NCBI GenBank assembly: GCA_964406445.1
Contig: CAYORU010000014.1
Coordinates: 1-64,000, forward strand
From: SG8-30 sp964406445
Lineage (GTDB): Bacteria > Pseudomonadota > Gammaproteobacteria > Steroidobacterales > Steroidobacteraceae
Length of the DNA stretch: 64,000 nt
Direction of reading: 5' to 3'
A program made the position numbers and the translations under genes. Below are positions 1 to 8,225 of this stretch, in pieces; the first letter of the stretch is position 1; each line of letters begins with the position of its first letter. Under the pieces are notes generated by a model. The model was not told where the DNA came from. It saw only the letters and a list, made by a program, of their open reading frames with translations, and made no database searches.

Positions 1-137
1 GCCGGCGCGGCCGGGGCCGGAGCCGCCTTGTCGCCGGAACAGCCCGCGAGGCCGGCCACCGGCAACAGCAGCACGCCGCCGCCGAGCAGCCTCAGGAATC
101 CGCGACGCTCTGGCGTCACGCCGTCTCGATCGCTCAT
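1..137 (-). CDS. N-terminus of a Tat-exported lipoprotein, truncated by the window edge (HiPIP-like?)
   Basis: The first 45 codons of a minus-strand gene are visible, starting at an ATG preceded by a GGGGAG ribosome site. The peptide has twin arginines followed by FLRLL, a Gly/Leu/Val-rich hydrophobic stretch, and a lipobox-like LAGC near residues 31-34, then a Pro/Ala-rich linker. This is a twin-arginine signal with a probable lipidation cysteine, so the mature protein is likely folded in the cytoplasm, perhaps around a cofactor, and then anchored in the envelope. A high-potential iron-sulfur protein is one family that fits a short Tat-secreted product of this type, but nothing diagnostic of it lies within the window. 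The gene is divergent from the acylase gene at 302. Confidence 0.6.
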   Translation of the reverse strand, partial: MSDRDGVTPERRGFLRLLGGGVLLLPVAGLAGCSGDKAAPAPAAP

Positions 138-301
138 GGATGCTTCTCCCCTCGGTGAATGGCCGCGCCAGCTCGGCGCTCCCCCGAAGTTTCACATATC
201 TGCCGCCTCCGGCGGCCTCCGAATGGGCACCATGCCGCGATCGGCGTATAAGAGGAGGACACGCCGGCGGGAGACCGGCGACGACGAGGAAGGGGGATTC
301 C

Positions 302-3205
302 ATGCAAGCCGTGTTTCGCATGCTGGCGGCCGCGCTGGCGCTTTCGCTGCTCATCGGCCCGTCGCAAGACGCCTTCGCGGGCCCACACAAGCCAACCAGG
401 GAGACGATCAGCCTGCCCGGGCTGCACGGCCCGGCGACCCTCCTGCGCGACGCGGACGGCGTGCCGCACATCTACGCGCTGGACGAGCACGACGCGATCT
501 TCCTGCAGGGCTGGGTCACGGCCCAGGACCGGCTGTTCCAGCTCGACGTGCTCCGGCGCCAGGCGAGCGGCACCCTGGCGGAGCTCGTCGGCAGCGCGGC
601 GCTGCCGAGCGACATCGAGCTGCGCACCATCGGGATCCGGCGGGCCGCGGAACGTTCGCTGGCGGCCTACTCGCCGAAGATGCGCGCGAGCCTCGAAGCC
701 TACGCCGCCGGCGTGAACGCCTGGGTGACTCACGGCGGGGGCCTTCCGGCACAGTACGCGGCCCTCGAGATCACGCGTTTCGAGCCATGGACGGCGCTGG
801 ACAGCGCAGTGATCGGCAAGGCGCTGGCCTTCAACCTCTCCTTCGACATCGACATCGATGCGACGCTCGACTACCTGCAATACCAGGCGAAGCTCGCGCC
901 GATCGACCCGCGGCTCGGCGACGCGTTGTTCTTCCTGGACGTGTTCCGCTCCGCGCCCTTCGACCCGGCCGCCAGCGTGCCGGACGCGACCAGCGGCACG
1001 GCCGCGCCCGGCGCCGCCAAGGCCGGCCGGCCCGCGGCCGGGCGCGGCCCGAAGCTCGACGCGAGCGCCGAGCGGATGCTGCGTGGGGTGAAGGCCCGCT
1101 TCGAGTCGGTGCCGTTCCTCAAGCGCACGCTCCGGCGCACCGAGCACCAGATCGGCAGCAACGAGTGGGCGGTCTCGGGCCGGCACACCGTCGACGGGCG
1201 GCCGCTCGTCGCGAATGATCCGCACCTGGGTCTCGATCTGCCCGCGACCTTCTACCCGATCCACATCGTGGCCCTGCGCGACGGGCTCGATGCGATCGGC
1301 GAGAGCGTCGCCGGCGCGCCCTGGGTCGTGCTCGGGCAGAACCGCTACATCACCTGGGGCGAGACGACCACGGGCTTCGACGTGACCGACACCTACCTCG
1401 AGCAGCTCGTTCCGGACCCGTCGTCCCCGAGCGGGCTGTCGACGGTCTTCCAGGGACAGCTGGAGCACGTGATCCCGGTGCCGGTGACTTTCCGCGTCAA
1501 CCTGCGCGACGGGCCCGGCAACGGCCCGGACACCGTGGTGCCGGTGCCGGCGGGCGGCAGCGTTCCGCCGGCCGTGCTGATCGTCCCGCGACGCAACCAT
1601 GGCCCGCTGGTCGCGCCCCCGGATGCGAGCGGCCGGGCGCCGAGCGTCCAGTACGCGGGTTTCGGCCCGACGCGCGAGCTCGAGACGTTCCGCCGGCTCA
1701 ACTACGCCCGCAATCTCGAGCAGTTCAAGCGCGCGCTGCAGTACTTCGACGTCGGCTCGCAGAATTTCATCTACGGCGACATCCACGGGAACATCGGCTA
1801 CTTCACCACGGGCGAGGTGCCGCTGCGGGAGGACCTGCAGGCCTTCAACGGCGCCGGTTCGCCGTTCGTCGGCGCGCCGCCGTGGTTCATCCGCGACGGC
1901 ACGGGCGGCAACGAGTGGCTGCGCGATCCCGCCCCGGACCGATTCAACGGCACGGGTTACCTGTCGCTCCCCTTCGAGGAGCTGCCGCAGACGGTGAATC
2001 CGGCCAACGGATTCGTGGTCAACGCCAACAACGATCCGGCCGGCGTGACGCTCGACAACGACCCGTTGAACCAGCTGCGCGTGGGCGGCCAGGGCGTCTA
2101 CTACCTCGGCTACACGTTCGACTACGGCACCCGCGCCGGCCGCGCCACGCAGGCGCTTCGCGAGCGCCTCGCCCGCGGCCGGGTCGACCGCGAGGACATG
2201 AAGGCGATCCAGGCCGACGTGAAGCTCCTCGATGCCGCGGTATTCACGCCCTACATCGTCGGCGCCTTCGAGCGTGCCGGCGGCGGGGGCGCGCCGGCGG
2301 CGCTGGCGGCGCTCGCGGCCGATCCCCGCGTCGCCGAGGCCGTCGGCCGGCTGCGCGCCTGGGACTTCAGCACGCCGACCGGCGTTCAGTCCGGGTACGA
2401 CTCGAGCGATCCGGACGGGCATCGCCTGCCGCCCTCGGCGCAGGAGGTGGCGCACAGCATCGCCGCGACGATCTACTCGGTGTGGCGCGGGCAGGCGATC
2501 AGGAACGGGGTCGACCTCACGCTGCAGGGCCTCGGCGTCCCGACGCCCGGCTCGGGCGAAGCGATCAAGGCGCTGCGCCACCTCGTCGAGCGCGACGGAA
2601 TCGGCCTGTCCTCCGTGGACTTCTTCGGCTGGGCCGCGCCGCTCGGCCTGCCCGCGGCGGCGCAGCGCCGCGACTTCGTGATGCTCAAGAGCCTCGCGGA
2701 CGCGCTCGACCTGCTGGCCGGGCCGGCCTTCGCCGCGGCCTTCGGCGGCTCCTCGCACCAGGCCGACTACCGCTGGGGCAGGCTGCACCGCATCGTCTTC
2801 GACGGCCTCGCGACGGGAGGCCCGTGGAACGTGCCCGGGGCGACGCCCGGGTTCGAGCCGTCCTTCCCGGGGCTGCGCGGGCTCGCGACGGACGGCGGTT
2901 TCGGCGTGGTGGACGCGTCCTCGCACAGCGCCCGCGCCGCGAGCGCGGACGCCTTCATGTTCGGCAGCGGACCGAACCGCCGCTACGTCGGCGCCCCGGG
3001 CTTCTGGCCCGGATCGATCGACGCCGAAAGCTCGCTGCCCGGCGGGGTGAGCGGCGTGCTCGGTAGCGAGTTCTACGCCAACCTGCTCGGACCCTGGCTG
3101 ACGAACGACACCTACCCGGTGCGCAGCCGCCTCGGGGAGATCCTGCGCGACCTCGCGGCAGTCCAGTTCTTCCGGCCGGTCCGCGGCCCCGGCCGCGAAC
3201 ACTGA
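302..3205 (+). CDS. Penicillin acylase family (Ntn-hydrolase, S45) N-acyl amide hydrolase
   Basis: The 967-residue precursor starts with a cleavable signal peptide (about residues 1-29, ending DAFAG) and is preceded by a GAGGAAGGGGG ribosome site; this ATG is preferred to upstream in-frame starts because the signal peptide begins there. Family members are exported and self-cleave into alpha and beta chains, with the new N-terminal Ser as nucleophile. The expected junction is visible as QIGSNEWAVSG, which puts the nucleophile at about Ser286. A beta-chain VNANNDP motif is also present. Relatives hydrolyse penicillin G, aculeacin or acyl-homoserine lactones. The substrate cannot be read here; the large size resembles the acyl-homoserine-lactone and aculeacin acylase branch. 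The gene stands alone and converges on glgC. Confidence 0.88.
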   Translation: MQAVFRMLAAALALSLLIGPSQDAFAGPHKPTRETISLPGLHGPATLLRDADGVPHIYALDEHDAIFLQGWVTAQDRLFQLDVLRRQASGTLAELVGSAALPSDIELRTIGIRRAAERSLAAYSPKMRASLEAYAAGVNAWVTHGGGLPAQYAALEITRFEPWTALDSAVIGKALAFNLSFDIDIDATLDYLQYQAKLAPIDPRLGDALFFLDVFRSAPFDPAASVPDATSGTAAPGAAKAGRPAAGRGPKLDASAERMLRGVKARFESVPFLKRTLRRTEHQIGSNEWAVSGRHTVDGRPLVANDPHLGLDLPATFYPIHIVALRDGLDAIGESVAGAPWVVLGQNRYITWGETTTGFDVTDTYLEQLVPDPSSPSGLSTVFQGQLEHVIPVPVTFRVNLRDGPGNGPDTVVPVPAGGSVPPAVLIVPRRNHGPLVAPPDASGRAPSVQYAGFGPTRELETFRRLNYARNLEQFKRALQYFDVGSQNFIYGDIHGNIGYFTTGEVPLREDLQAFNGAGSPFVGAPPWFIRDGTGGNEWLRDPAPDRFNGTGYLSLPFEELPQTVNPANGFVVNANNDPAGVTLDNDPLNQLRVGGQGVYYLGYTFDYGTRAGRATQALRERLARGRVDREDMKAIQADVKLLDAAVFTPYIVGAFERAGGGGAPAALAALAADPRVAEAVGRLRAWDFSTPTGVQSGYDSSDPDGHRLPPSAQEVAHSIAATIYSVWRGQAIRNGVDLTLQGLGVPTPGSGEAIKALRHLVERDGIGLSSVDFFGWAAPLGLPAAAQRRDFVMLKSLADALDLLAGPAFAAAFGGSSHQADYRWGRLHRIVFDGLATGGPWNVPGATPGFEPSFPGLRGLATDGGFGVVDASSHSARAASADAFMFGSGPNRRYVGAPGFWPGSIDAESSLPGGVSGVLGSEFYANLLGPWLTNDTYPVRSRLGEILRDLAAVQFFRPVRGPGREH

Positions 3206-3213
3206 GCGATTCA

Positions 3214-3247
3214 CCCGGCTGCGCCGCCCTCGCGCGGCGCAGCCGGG
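3214..3247. terminator. Bidirectional hairpin between acylase gene and glgC
   Basis: A perfect 14-bp inverted repeat (CCCGGCTGCGCCGC with its complement) and a 6-nt loop lie between the stop codons of two convergent genes. There is no clear T-run on either side, so it is either a shared structural terminator or an mRNA 3'-end stabiliser. Confidence 0.6.
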
Positions 3248-3250
3248 ACC

Positions 3251-4585
3251 TCAGGCCGGCTCGTGCAGGCGCTGGCCGAGCATTTCCGGCGTGATCAGCA
3301 CGACGCCGCCGGGCGTCACGTGGAATCGCGCAGCGTCGGCGGCGGCGTCGAAGCCGGCCTCGAAGCCGTCCGGCAGCTCGCAGAACTTGTCGACGACCGC
3401 GCGGCGCAGCCGGACGTCGCGGCCGACCGCCACTTGCGGCAGCACGACCGAGTCCTCGATGCGAGAGCCGCGCTCCACGACCGTCGTCGTGAACAGCAAG
3501 GAGCGGTGGATCGAGGCGCCGCTGACCACGCAGCCGCTCGCCACCAGGCAGTCCCAGGCCTGGCCGTGGGCGTCCGGCGACTCGAACACGAACTTCGCCG
3601 GCGGCAGGTGTTCCTCGACCGTCCGGATGGGCCAGGCCGCGTCGTACATGTTGAGCTCCGGCTCGACGCGCACGAGGTCCATGTTGGCCGACCAGTAAGC
3701 GTCGACCGTGCCGACATCGCGCCAGTACGGTCGGCCGTGCACCATGTTCACGCAGCTGTCGGCGTAGCGGTGCGCGCGCACCCGCACGCCGCGCGCCAGC
3801 AGCGCAGGAATGACGTCGTGGCCGAAATCGTGGCTGGAGCACGGGTCATGGGCGTCCTCCCGCAGGAAGGCGTAGAGCGCCTCGGCCCGAAAGGCATAGA
3901 TTCCCATGCTGACGAGCGCCCACGCCGGATCGCCGGGGACGCGCGGCGGATCCGCCGGCTTCTCGACGAATTCCGTCACCCGTCCGTCCGGGTCGACGCG
4001 CATGACGCCGAAGGCCCGCGCGTCCTCCGCCGGCAGCCGCAGGCAGGCGATCGTGACGTCCGCACCCCCCGCCTCGTGCTCGGCGAGCATCACGCCGTAG
4101 TCCATCTTGTAGACGTGGTCGCCCGCGAGGACCAGCACGAAGGCGGGATCATGGGCGCGGAGGATGTCGAGGTTCTGGTAGACGGCGTCGGCGGTGCCAC
4201 CGTACCAGCCGGCCTCGCGCGGCTGCTGCGCCGGCAGCACGTCGACGAACTCCTGCATGTGCGGGTCGAGGAAACCCCAGCCCCGCTGCAGGTGCTGAAG
4301 CAGGCTGTGGGATCGGTACTGGGTCGCCACGCCGATGCGCCGCACGCCCGAATTCACGCAGTTGCTCAGCGCGAAATCGATGATCCGGTGCTTGCCGCCG
4401 AAGGGCACCGCCGGCTTGCATCGCCAGTCGGTGAGGTTCGCGAGGCGCGAACCGCGGCCGCCCGCGAGCACCATGGCGTAGCTGGCGCGCACCAGCGCGC
4501 CGACCAGGGGACGACGATGGCACTCCGCGGCGAGCGGCAAGGCGCGCCAGCGGGCGGACTCCGCGGTGACGTCGGCGCCAGTCAT
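3251..4585 (-). CDS. glgC: Glucose-1-phosphate adenylyltransferase (ADP-glucose pyrophosphorylase)
   Basis: It makes ADP-glucose from ATP and glucose-1-phosphate, the committed step of bacterial glycogen synthesis, in the cytosol. The 444-residue product has the nucleotidyltransferase signature LAGGRGSRL with the following KPAVPFGGK (about residues 40-58), the YGGTADAVYQN and LAGDHVYKMDY motifs of the sugar-nucleotide site, and a C-terminal left-handed beta-helix-like region. The ATG at 4585 is chosen over a GTG 27 bases upstream because it follows a GGGAGGGG ribosome site. No other glycogen gene is adjacent, so it is an isolated glgC here. Confidence 0.95.
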   Translation of the reverse strand: MTGADVTAESARWRALPLAAECHRRPLVGALVRASYAMVLAGGRGSRLANLTDWRCKPAVPFGGKHRIIDFALSNCVNSGVRRIGVATQYRSHSLLQHLQRGWGFLDPHMQEFVDVLPAQQPREAGWYGGTADAVYQNLDILRAHDPAFVLVLAGDHVYKMDYGVMLAEHEAGGADVTIACLRLPAEDARAFGVMRVDPDGRVTEFVEKPADPPRVPGDPAWALVSMGIYAFRAEALYAFLREDAHDPCSSHDFGHDVIPALLARGVRVRAHRYADSCVNMVHGRPYWRDVGTVDAYWSANMDLVRVEPELNMYDAAWPIRTVEEHLPPAKFVFESPDAHGQAWDCLVASGCVVSGASIHRSLLFTTTVVERGSRIEDSVVLPQVAVGRDVRLRRAVVDKFCELPDGFEAGFDAAADAARFHVTPGGVVLITPEMLGQRLHEPA

Positions 4586-4700
4586 GGCCCCTCCCGCGCT
4601 CGCCACGTTCACTGCGAGGCCATCAGTTTACGCCTCCCGGCCGCGGGGTGCCCTGCGCGAACGGCGCTGTCGACAGGCCGGCGAGCGGCGCCCCATGTCC

Positions 4701-5603
4701 TCAGTTGCGCGCGAGGAAGGCGTCCCAGGCCGCGAAGAACTGCCGGGGACGCTCGAAGTGGACCAGCGCTCCGGCGTCGTAGGCGGTGACCGCCCAGTTG
4801 CGCCGGGCGCCCGTCCAGCCGACCTCCGAGAAGTCGCGGAAATCCCCGCGCGTGCCGTGCGCGAGCCAGACCGGCAGGGCGAGCCGCTCGTAGACGGCAC
4901 GGATGTCCCGGCTGAACAGCCGGCCCGAGAGAAAGGCGTAGGGAGCCCGGTCCGAGCCCGGCTGGCGCGTGGTGAGCCAGGCGTAGTCCACCAGCCCCTC
5001 GTCCACGGCGTCGGAGCCGAAGGTCCGCTTCAGGAAGTACCGGATGCTGGCACGGCTGACCAGCGCCCCGAACAGCGCGTCGCGCCACGGCGGGAAGGTC
5101 AGCACGCGATGCAGTCCCGGGACCTCGCGGCTGGAGCCGGCCGGCGCACGCAGTGCCGACGCACCGCGGCTGAAGCCGGTCGGCGTCACCAGGGTCAGCG
5201 AACGGACGCGACGCGGCGCCTCGGCGGCGACCCGCGCGGCGAACTCGCAGGACAGCGACAGCGCGAGAACGTCCACCGGCGCATCGCCGCAATCGCCACG
5301 GATGGCGTCGAGCAGGTCGCGCACGGCGTCGCAGTACAGCGCCACGTCGTAGCGCCGCTCGCTCCGGTCCGAGAAGCCGTAGCCCGGCAGGTCCGGGGCG
5401 TAGACGCGGCGCGTGCGGCGCGCGTGCTCGAAGGCGGGCCGGACCTCGAAGGCGGAGCCGGCGGCGTTGATGCTGTGCAGCAGCAGCAGCGGCGCGCCGG
5501 CGCCGGCCTCGTAGAAGGACAGGCGGCCGCTGCGGCCGTCGATCTCGCGGCGGTCGGCGGCAACCGCGGGCGGGAGCGCGGGGCGGGGCATGCGCCGGAT
5601 CAT
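4701..5603 (-). CDS. Alpha/beta-fold hydrolase
   Basis: About 300 residues with alpha/beta-hydrolase landmarks: LLLLHSINAAGS as the oxyanion-hole loop, the DLPGYGFSD strand-turn typical of the family, a nucleophile-elbow candidate LALSLSCEF, HGTRGDF before the acidic residue, and a late ALVHFERP carrying the presumed catalytic His. The elbow is unusual: the normal G-x-S-x-G glycines are replaced by Ala and Ser. No signal peptide is obvious, so it is probably cytosolic. The start is taken at the ATG of MIRRMPRP; MPRP four codons later is possible. Substrate unknown. It may be cotranscribed with nothing, since a terminator lies directly upstream for the TonB receptor gene. Confidence 0.8.
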   Translation of the reverse strand: MIRRMPRPALPPAVAADRREIDGRSGRLSFYEAGAGAPLLLLHSINAAGSAFEVRPAFEHARRTRRVYAPDLPGYGFSDRSERRYDVALYCDAVRDLLDAIRGDCGDAPVDVLALSLSCEFAARVAAEAPRRVRSLTLVTPTGFSRGASALRAPAGSSREVPGLHRVLTFPPWRDALFGALVSRASIRYFLKRTFGSDAVDEGLVDYAWLTTRQPGSDRAPYAFLSGRLFSRDIRAVYERLALPVWLAHGTRGDFRDFSEVGWTGARRNWAVTAYDAGALVHFERPRQFFAAWDAFLARN

Positions 5604-5647
5604 CGCAGCCCGGCCAGGCACCCACAACCGCGGCGCAGGAACGAAAA

Positions 5648-5676
5648 GAGGGCGGCGCAGGCACTGCGCCGCCCTC
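5648..5676 (-). terminator. Rho-independent terminator of the TonB-dependent receptor gene
   Basis: A 13-bp perfect stem (GAGGGCGGCGCAG and its complement) with a 3-nt loop is followed on the minus strand by CTTTTCGT. It lies about 40 bases past the stop codon at 5719. A second GC hairpin (5686-5709, 10-bp stem) sits just before it. Confidence 0.85.
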
Positions 5677-5718
5677 GGAAGGCACGGGCGCGCGGAGACC
5701 CGCGCGCCCGGCAGGTCG

Positions 5719-8094
5719 TCAGAACTTCGCCCGCAGCGTCAGGCCGACGGTCCGCGGCTGGTTGGTGTGGAAGCCGAGCCGCGCGCGGCCACCGCGCTCG
5801 CGATCGAAGGACAGCAGCGCGTTCTCGTCGGTGGCGTTGTTGACGTAGAGCACCGCCTCCCAGTTCTCCCAGACGAGGCCTGCGCTCAGGTTGAGCAGCT
5901 CGTAGGCGTCGAGCACCAGGTCGAGGCGGGTGACCTCGTTGCCGGTGGCGCCGCCGAAGGGCAGCCCGGAGCTGAAGTTCCCCGCGCCCGGGCGCTGGTC
6001 GCTCGGCTGGGTGATCCGGTCGCCGACGTGCTGGACCGAGCCGGACACGAAGGCCTCGCGCGCGCCGAGCGCCTGCACCGGGAAGGTGTAGCTCGCGGTT
6101 GCCGCGAGCTGCAGCTCGGGCACGGAGGCGAGCCGGTTGCCCTTCTGCAGGCCGGCCACGACGTTGCCGTTGCCGTCGCGCACGGTCGAGTCGAACTCCG
6201 ACTCGACGTAGGTGCCGGCGAACGACAGGTACAGGCCGTCGACCGGCTCGGCGGCGAGCTCGAACTCGATGCCCGCCGAGTGGGCGCTCGGCACGTTGAA
6301 GGAGATGCGCGAGGAGCAGGAGCCCGCGTCGAGCGTCACCTGCAGGTCCTCGATGTCGGCGTAGAAGGCCGCCGCGTTCAGGGTCACGCGGCCGAAGCGC
6401 GTCTTGGCGCCGACCTCGTAGTTCCACATCTTCTCGTCGTCGTAGTCCTGGAAGCCGCCGAAGATCGCCAGGTCGTTGGCGTTGCAGAGCGTCTCGTTCA
6501 GCGGATCGTTGACGCCGCCGAGGCGGAAGCCCTGCGAGACCTGGCCGTTCAGCGTCACCCGGTCGCTGACCTCGTAGGACGCGAGCAGGCGCGGCGTGAA
6601 GCCGTCGGACTCGGTCTTGTCGACGAGGTTGGAGTCGCCGTTCGAGAACAGCCCGCCGCTGTTGAAGGACCGCTCTTCCTCGAAGTCGTAGTAGCGGCCG
6701 CCGAGGGTCAGGTTGAGCCGGTCCGTGAACGCGTAGCCGACCTCGCCGAACAGCGCGACCTGGTCGATGTCGTAGGGCAGGTCGGAGTTGTAGGGCGAGT
6801 CCGGTCCATACCCGTTGGCCGTCGCCGCGGCGGTTCCCGCGCCGAGCGTCTGGTCGGTATAGAAGTCGTAGCCCGGCGTCGGCAGCCGCTGCGCGTACTT
6901 GCGCTCGACCGTGGAGTAGTACGCGCCCACCAGCCACTGCAGGCGGCCGTCCGAAGCGGAGGCGAGCCGCAGCTCGTGGGTGACCTGCTCCAGGTCGGTG
7001 GTGTCGCGCAGGTTCGACGGCAGCAGCACGCCGGCGTCCGGGAAGCCGAGATCCACCGACACGCTGCCGGTCAGCGCGCTGGCGTCGCGGCTGACCAGGA
7101 TGTCGCGCTCGAGGTAGCTGCCCGCGTAGGTCAGGTCCACCGCGCCGAGGCCCCAGCGGACGACGAGGTCGCCGATCAGCGTCTCGTCCGTGAACTGCTC
7201 GTCGAGCTGCAGGAACTGCTGCCGCTCGCCGAAGGTCACGGCCGGCCGCGTGGTGGTGTACGGATTGGCGTAGAGGTTGTACACCTCCTGGCGGTTGAAG
7301 CCGTCCGCCTCGACCTCCTGGTACACGAGCCGCGGGGTGATGCTGAGGTTCTCGGTGGGCTGGAAGGTCAGCGCGATGCGCCCGCCGCTGCGGTTGCCGC
7401 CGTTGACGTCCTGCTTGACGCCGCCGCCCTCGCGCAGCGCGTCGATGAAGCCGGCGTACTCGGTGTGGTAGCCGACGATCCGAAGCGCCGCCTTGCCGTC
7501 GGCGAACGGCAGGTTGACGGCACCCTTGACGTGGCCGCCCTCCTCGCCGTCGGTCACCGTGTGCATGTTGGCCTCGAACGAGCCTTCGAAGGCGTCGAGG
7601 TCGGGCGCGTTGGTGATGTAGCGCACGGTGCCGCCGATCGAGCCGGAGCCGAACAGCGTGCCCTGCGGGCCGCGCAGCGTCTCGACGCGGTTCAGGTCGA
7701 ACAGGTCGAGGTCGGGCGTGAACAGCGACGTCGAGATCACGGTCTCGTCGAGGTACACCCCGACCTGCTCCTTGACGCCCGGCTGGTCGCGCACGATCTG
7801 GCCGGCGGAGACGCCGCGCACGGCGACCTGGCTCTGGCCGGGCCCGAGGTTCTGGATGTTGAGGCCGGCGACGTTGCGTGCGAGGTCCTCGATGCCGACG
7901 ACGCCGAGGCGCTCGAGGTCGGCCTGCGTCTGGGCGTTGATCGAGAAGGGCAGGTCCTGGATCGCCGAGTCGCGCTTGGTCGCGGTGACGATGATCTCCT
8001 CGAGGATCCGGCTGCCCGTCTCTTCGGCCCCGAGCGCGGTGGCAGGCGCCAGCACCGCCATCACGGCGGCCTGTAGCGTTCTGTTGAGGTTCAT
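5719..8094 (-). CDS. TonB-dependent outer-membrane receptor
   Basis: A 791-residue outer-membrane beta-barrel transporter energised by TonB-ExbBD. It begins with a signal peptide ending at about ATALG/AEE, followed by a plug domain (EIIVTATKRD, VRGVSAG, LRGPQGTLFGSGSIGGTVRYI) and a barrel rich in alternating aromatic strands. It ends LTLRAKF, with the terminal Phe used by the BAM complex. The ATG follows an AAGGAG ribosome site. The plug most resembles the large TonB receptors of oligotrophic gamma- and alphaproteobacteria; the ligand is not deducible. It has its own strong terminator. Neighbours (c-di-GMP protein, hydrolase) give no substrate hint, and no TonB or ABC genes are nearby. Confidence 0.93.
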   Translation of the reverse strand: MNLNRTLQAAVMAVLAPATALGAEETGSRILEEIIVTATKRDSAIQDLPFSINAQTQADLERLGVVGIEDLARNVAGLNIQNLGPGQSQVAVRGVSAGQIVRDQPGVKEQVGVYLDETVISTSLFTPDLDLFDLNRVETLRGPQGTLFGSGSIGGTVRYITNAPDLDAFEGSFEANMHTVTDGEEGGHVKGAVNLPFADGKAALRIVGYHTEYAGFIDALREGGGVKQDVNGGNRSGGRIALTFQPTENLSITPRLVYQEVEADGFNRQEVYNLYANPYTTTRPAVTFGERQQFLQLDEQFTDETLIGDLVVRWGLGAVDLTYAGSYLERDILVSRDASALTGSVSVDLGFPDAGVLLPSNLRDTTDLEQVTHELRLASASDGRLQWLVGAYYSTVERKYAQRLPTPGYDFYTDQTLGAGTAAATANGYGPDSPYNSDLPYDIDQVALFGEVGYAFTDRLNLTLGGRYYDFEEERSFNSGGLFSNGDSNLVDKTESDGFTPRLLASYEVSDRVTLNGQVSQGFRLGGVNDPLNETLCNANDLAIFGGFQDYDDEKMWNYEVGAKTRFGRVTLNAAAFYADIEDLQVTLDAGSCSSRISFNVPSAHSAGIEFELAAEPVDGLYLSFAGTYVESEFDSTVRDGNGNVVAGLQKGNRLASVPELQLAATASYTFPVQALGAREAFVSGSVQHVGDRITQPSDQRPGAGNFSSGLPFGGATGNEVTRLDLVLDAYELLNLSAGLVWENWEAVLYVNNATDENALLSFDRERGGRARLGFHTNQPRTVGLTLRAKF

Positions 8095-8225
8095 CCCTTT
8101 TCTCCTTGGTAAGTTGTCGCGCAAACGCAACAGCGTCCCGGCGCGTGGCGCGATTCTGGCACAGGCCAAGGCGTCGCGGAATGCCCCGCGGGCAGGCGGC
8201 GGGTGGCGTTCGCGGACCGGGCGGC

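Noticed and set aside
134..3214. A 1026-codon open frame antisense to the acylase gene
   Set aside because: The translation is Arg/Ala/Glu/Val-rich low-complexity with no family motif. The opposite strand has a signal peptide and Ntn-hydrolase motifs. Such mirror frames are expected at this GC content.
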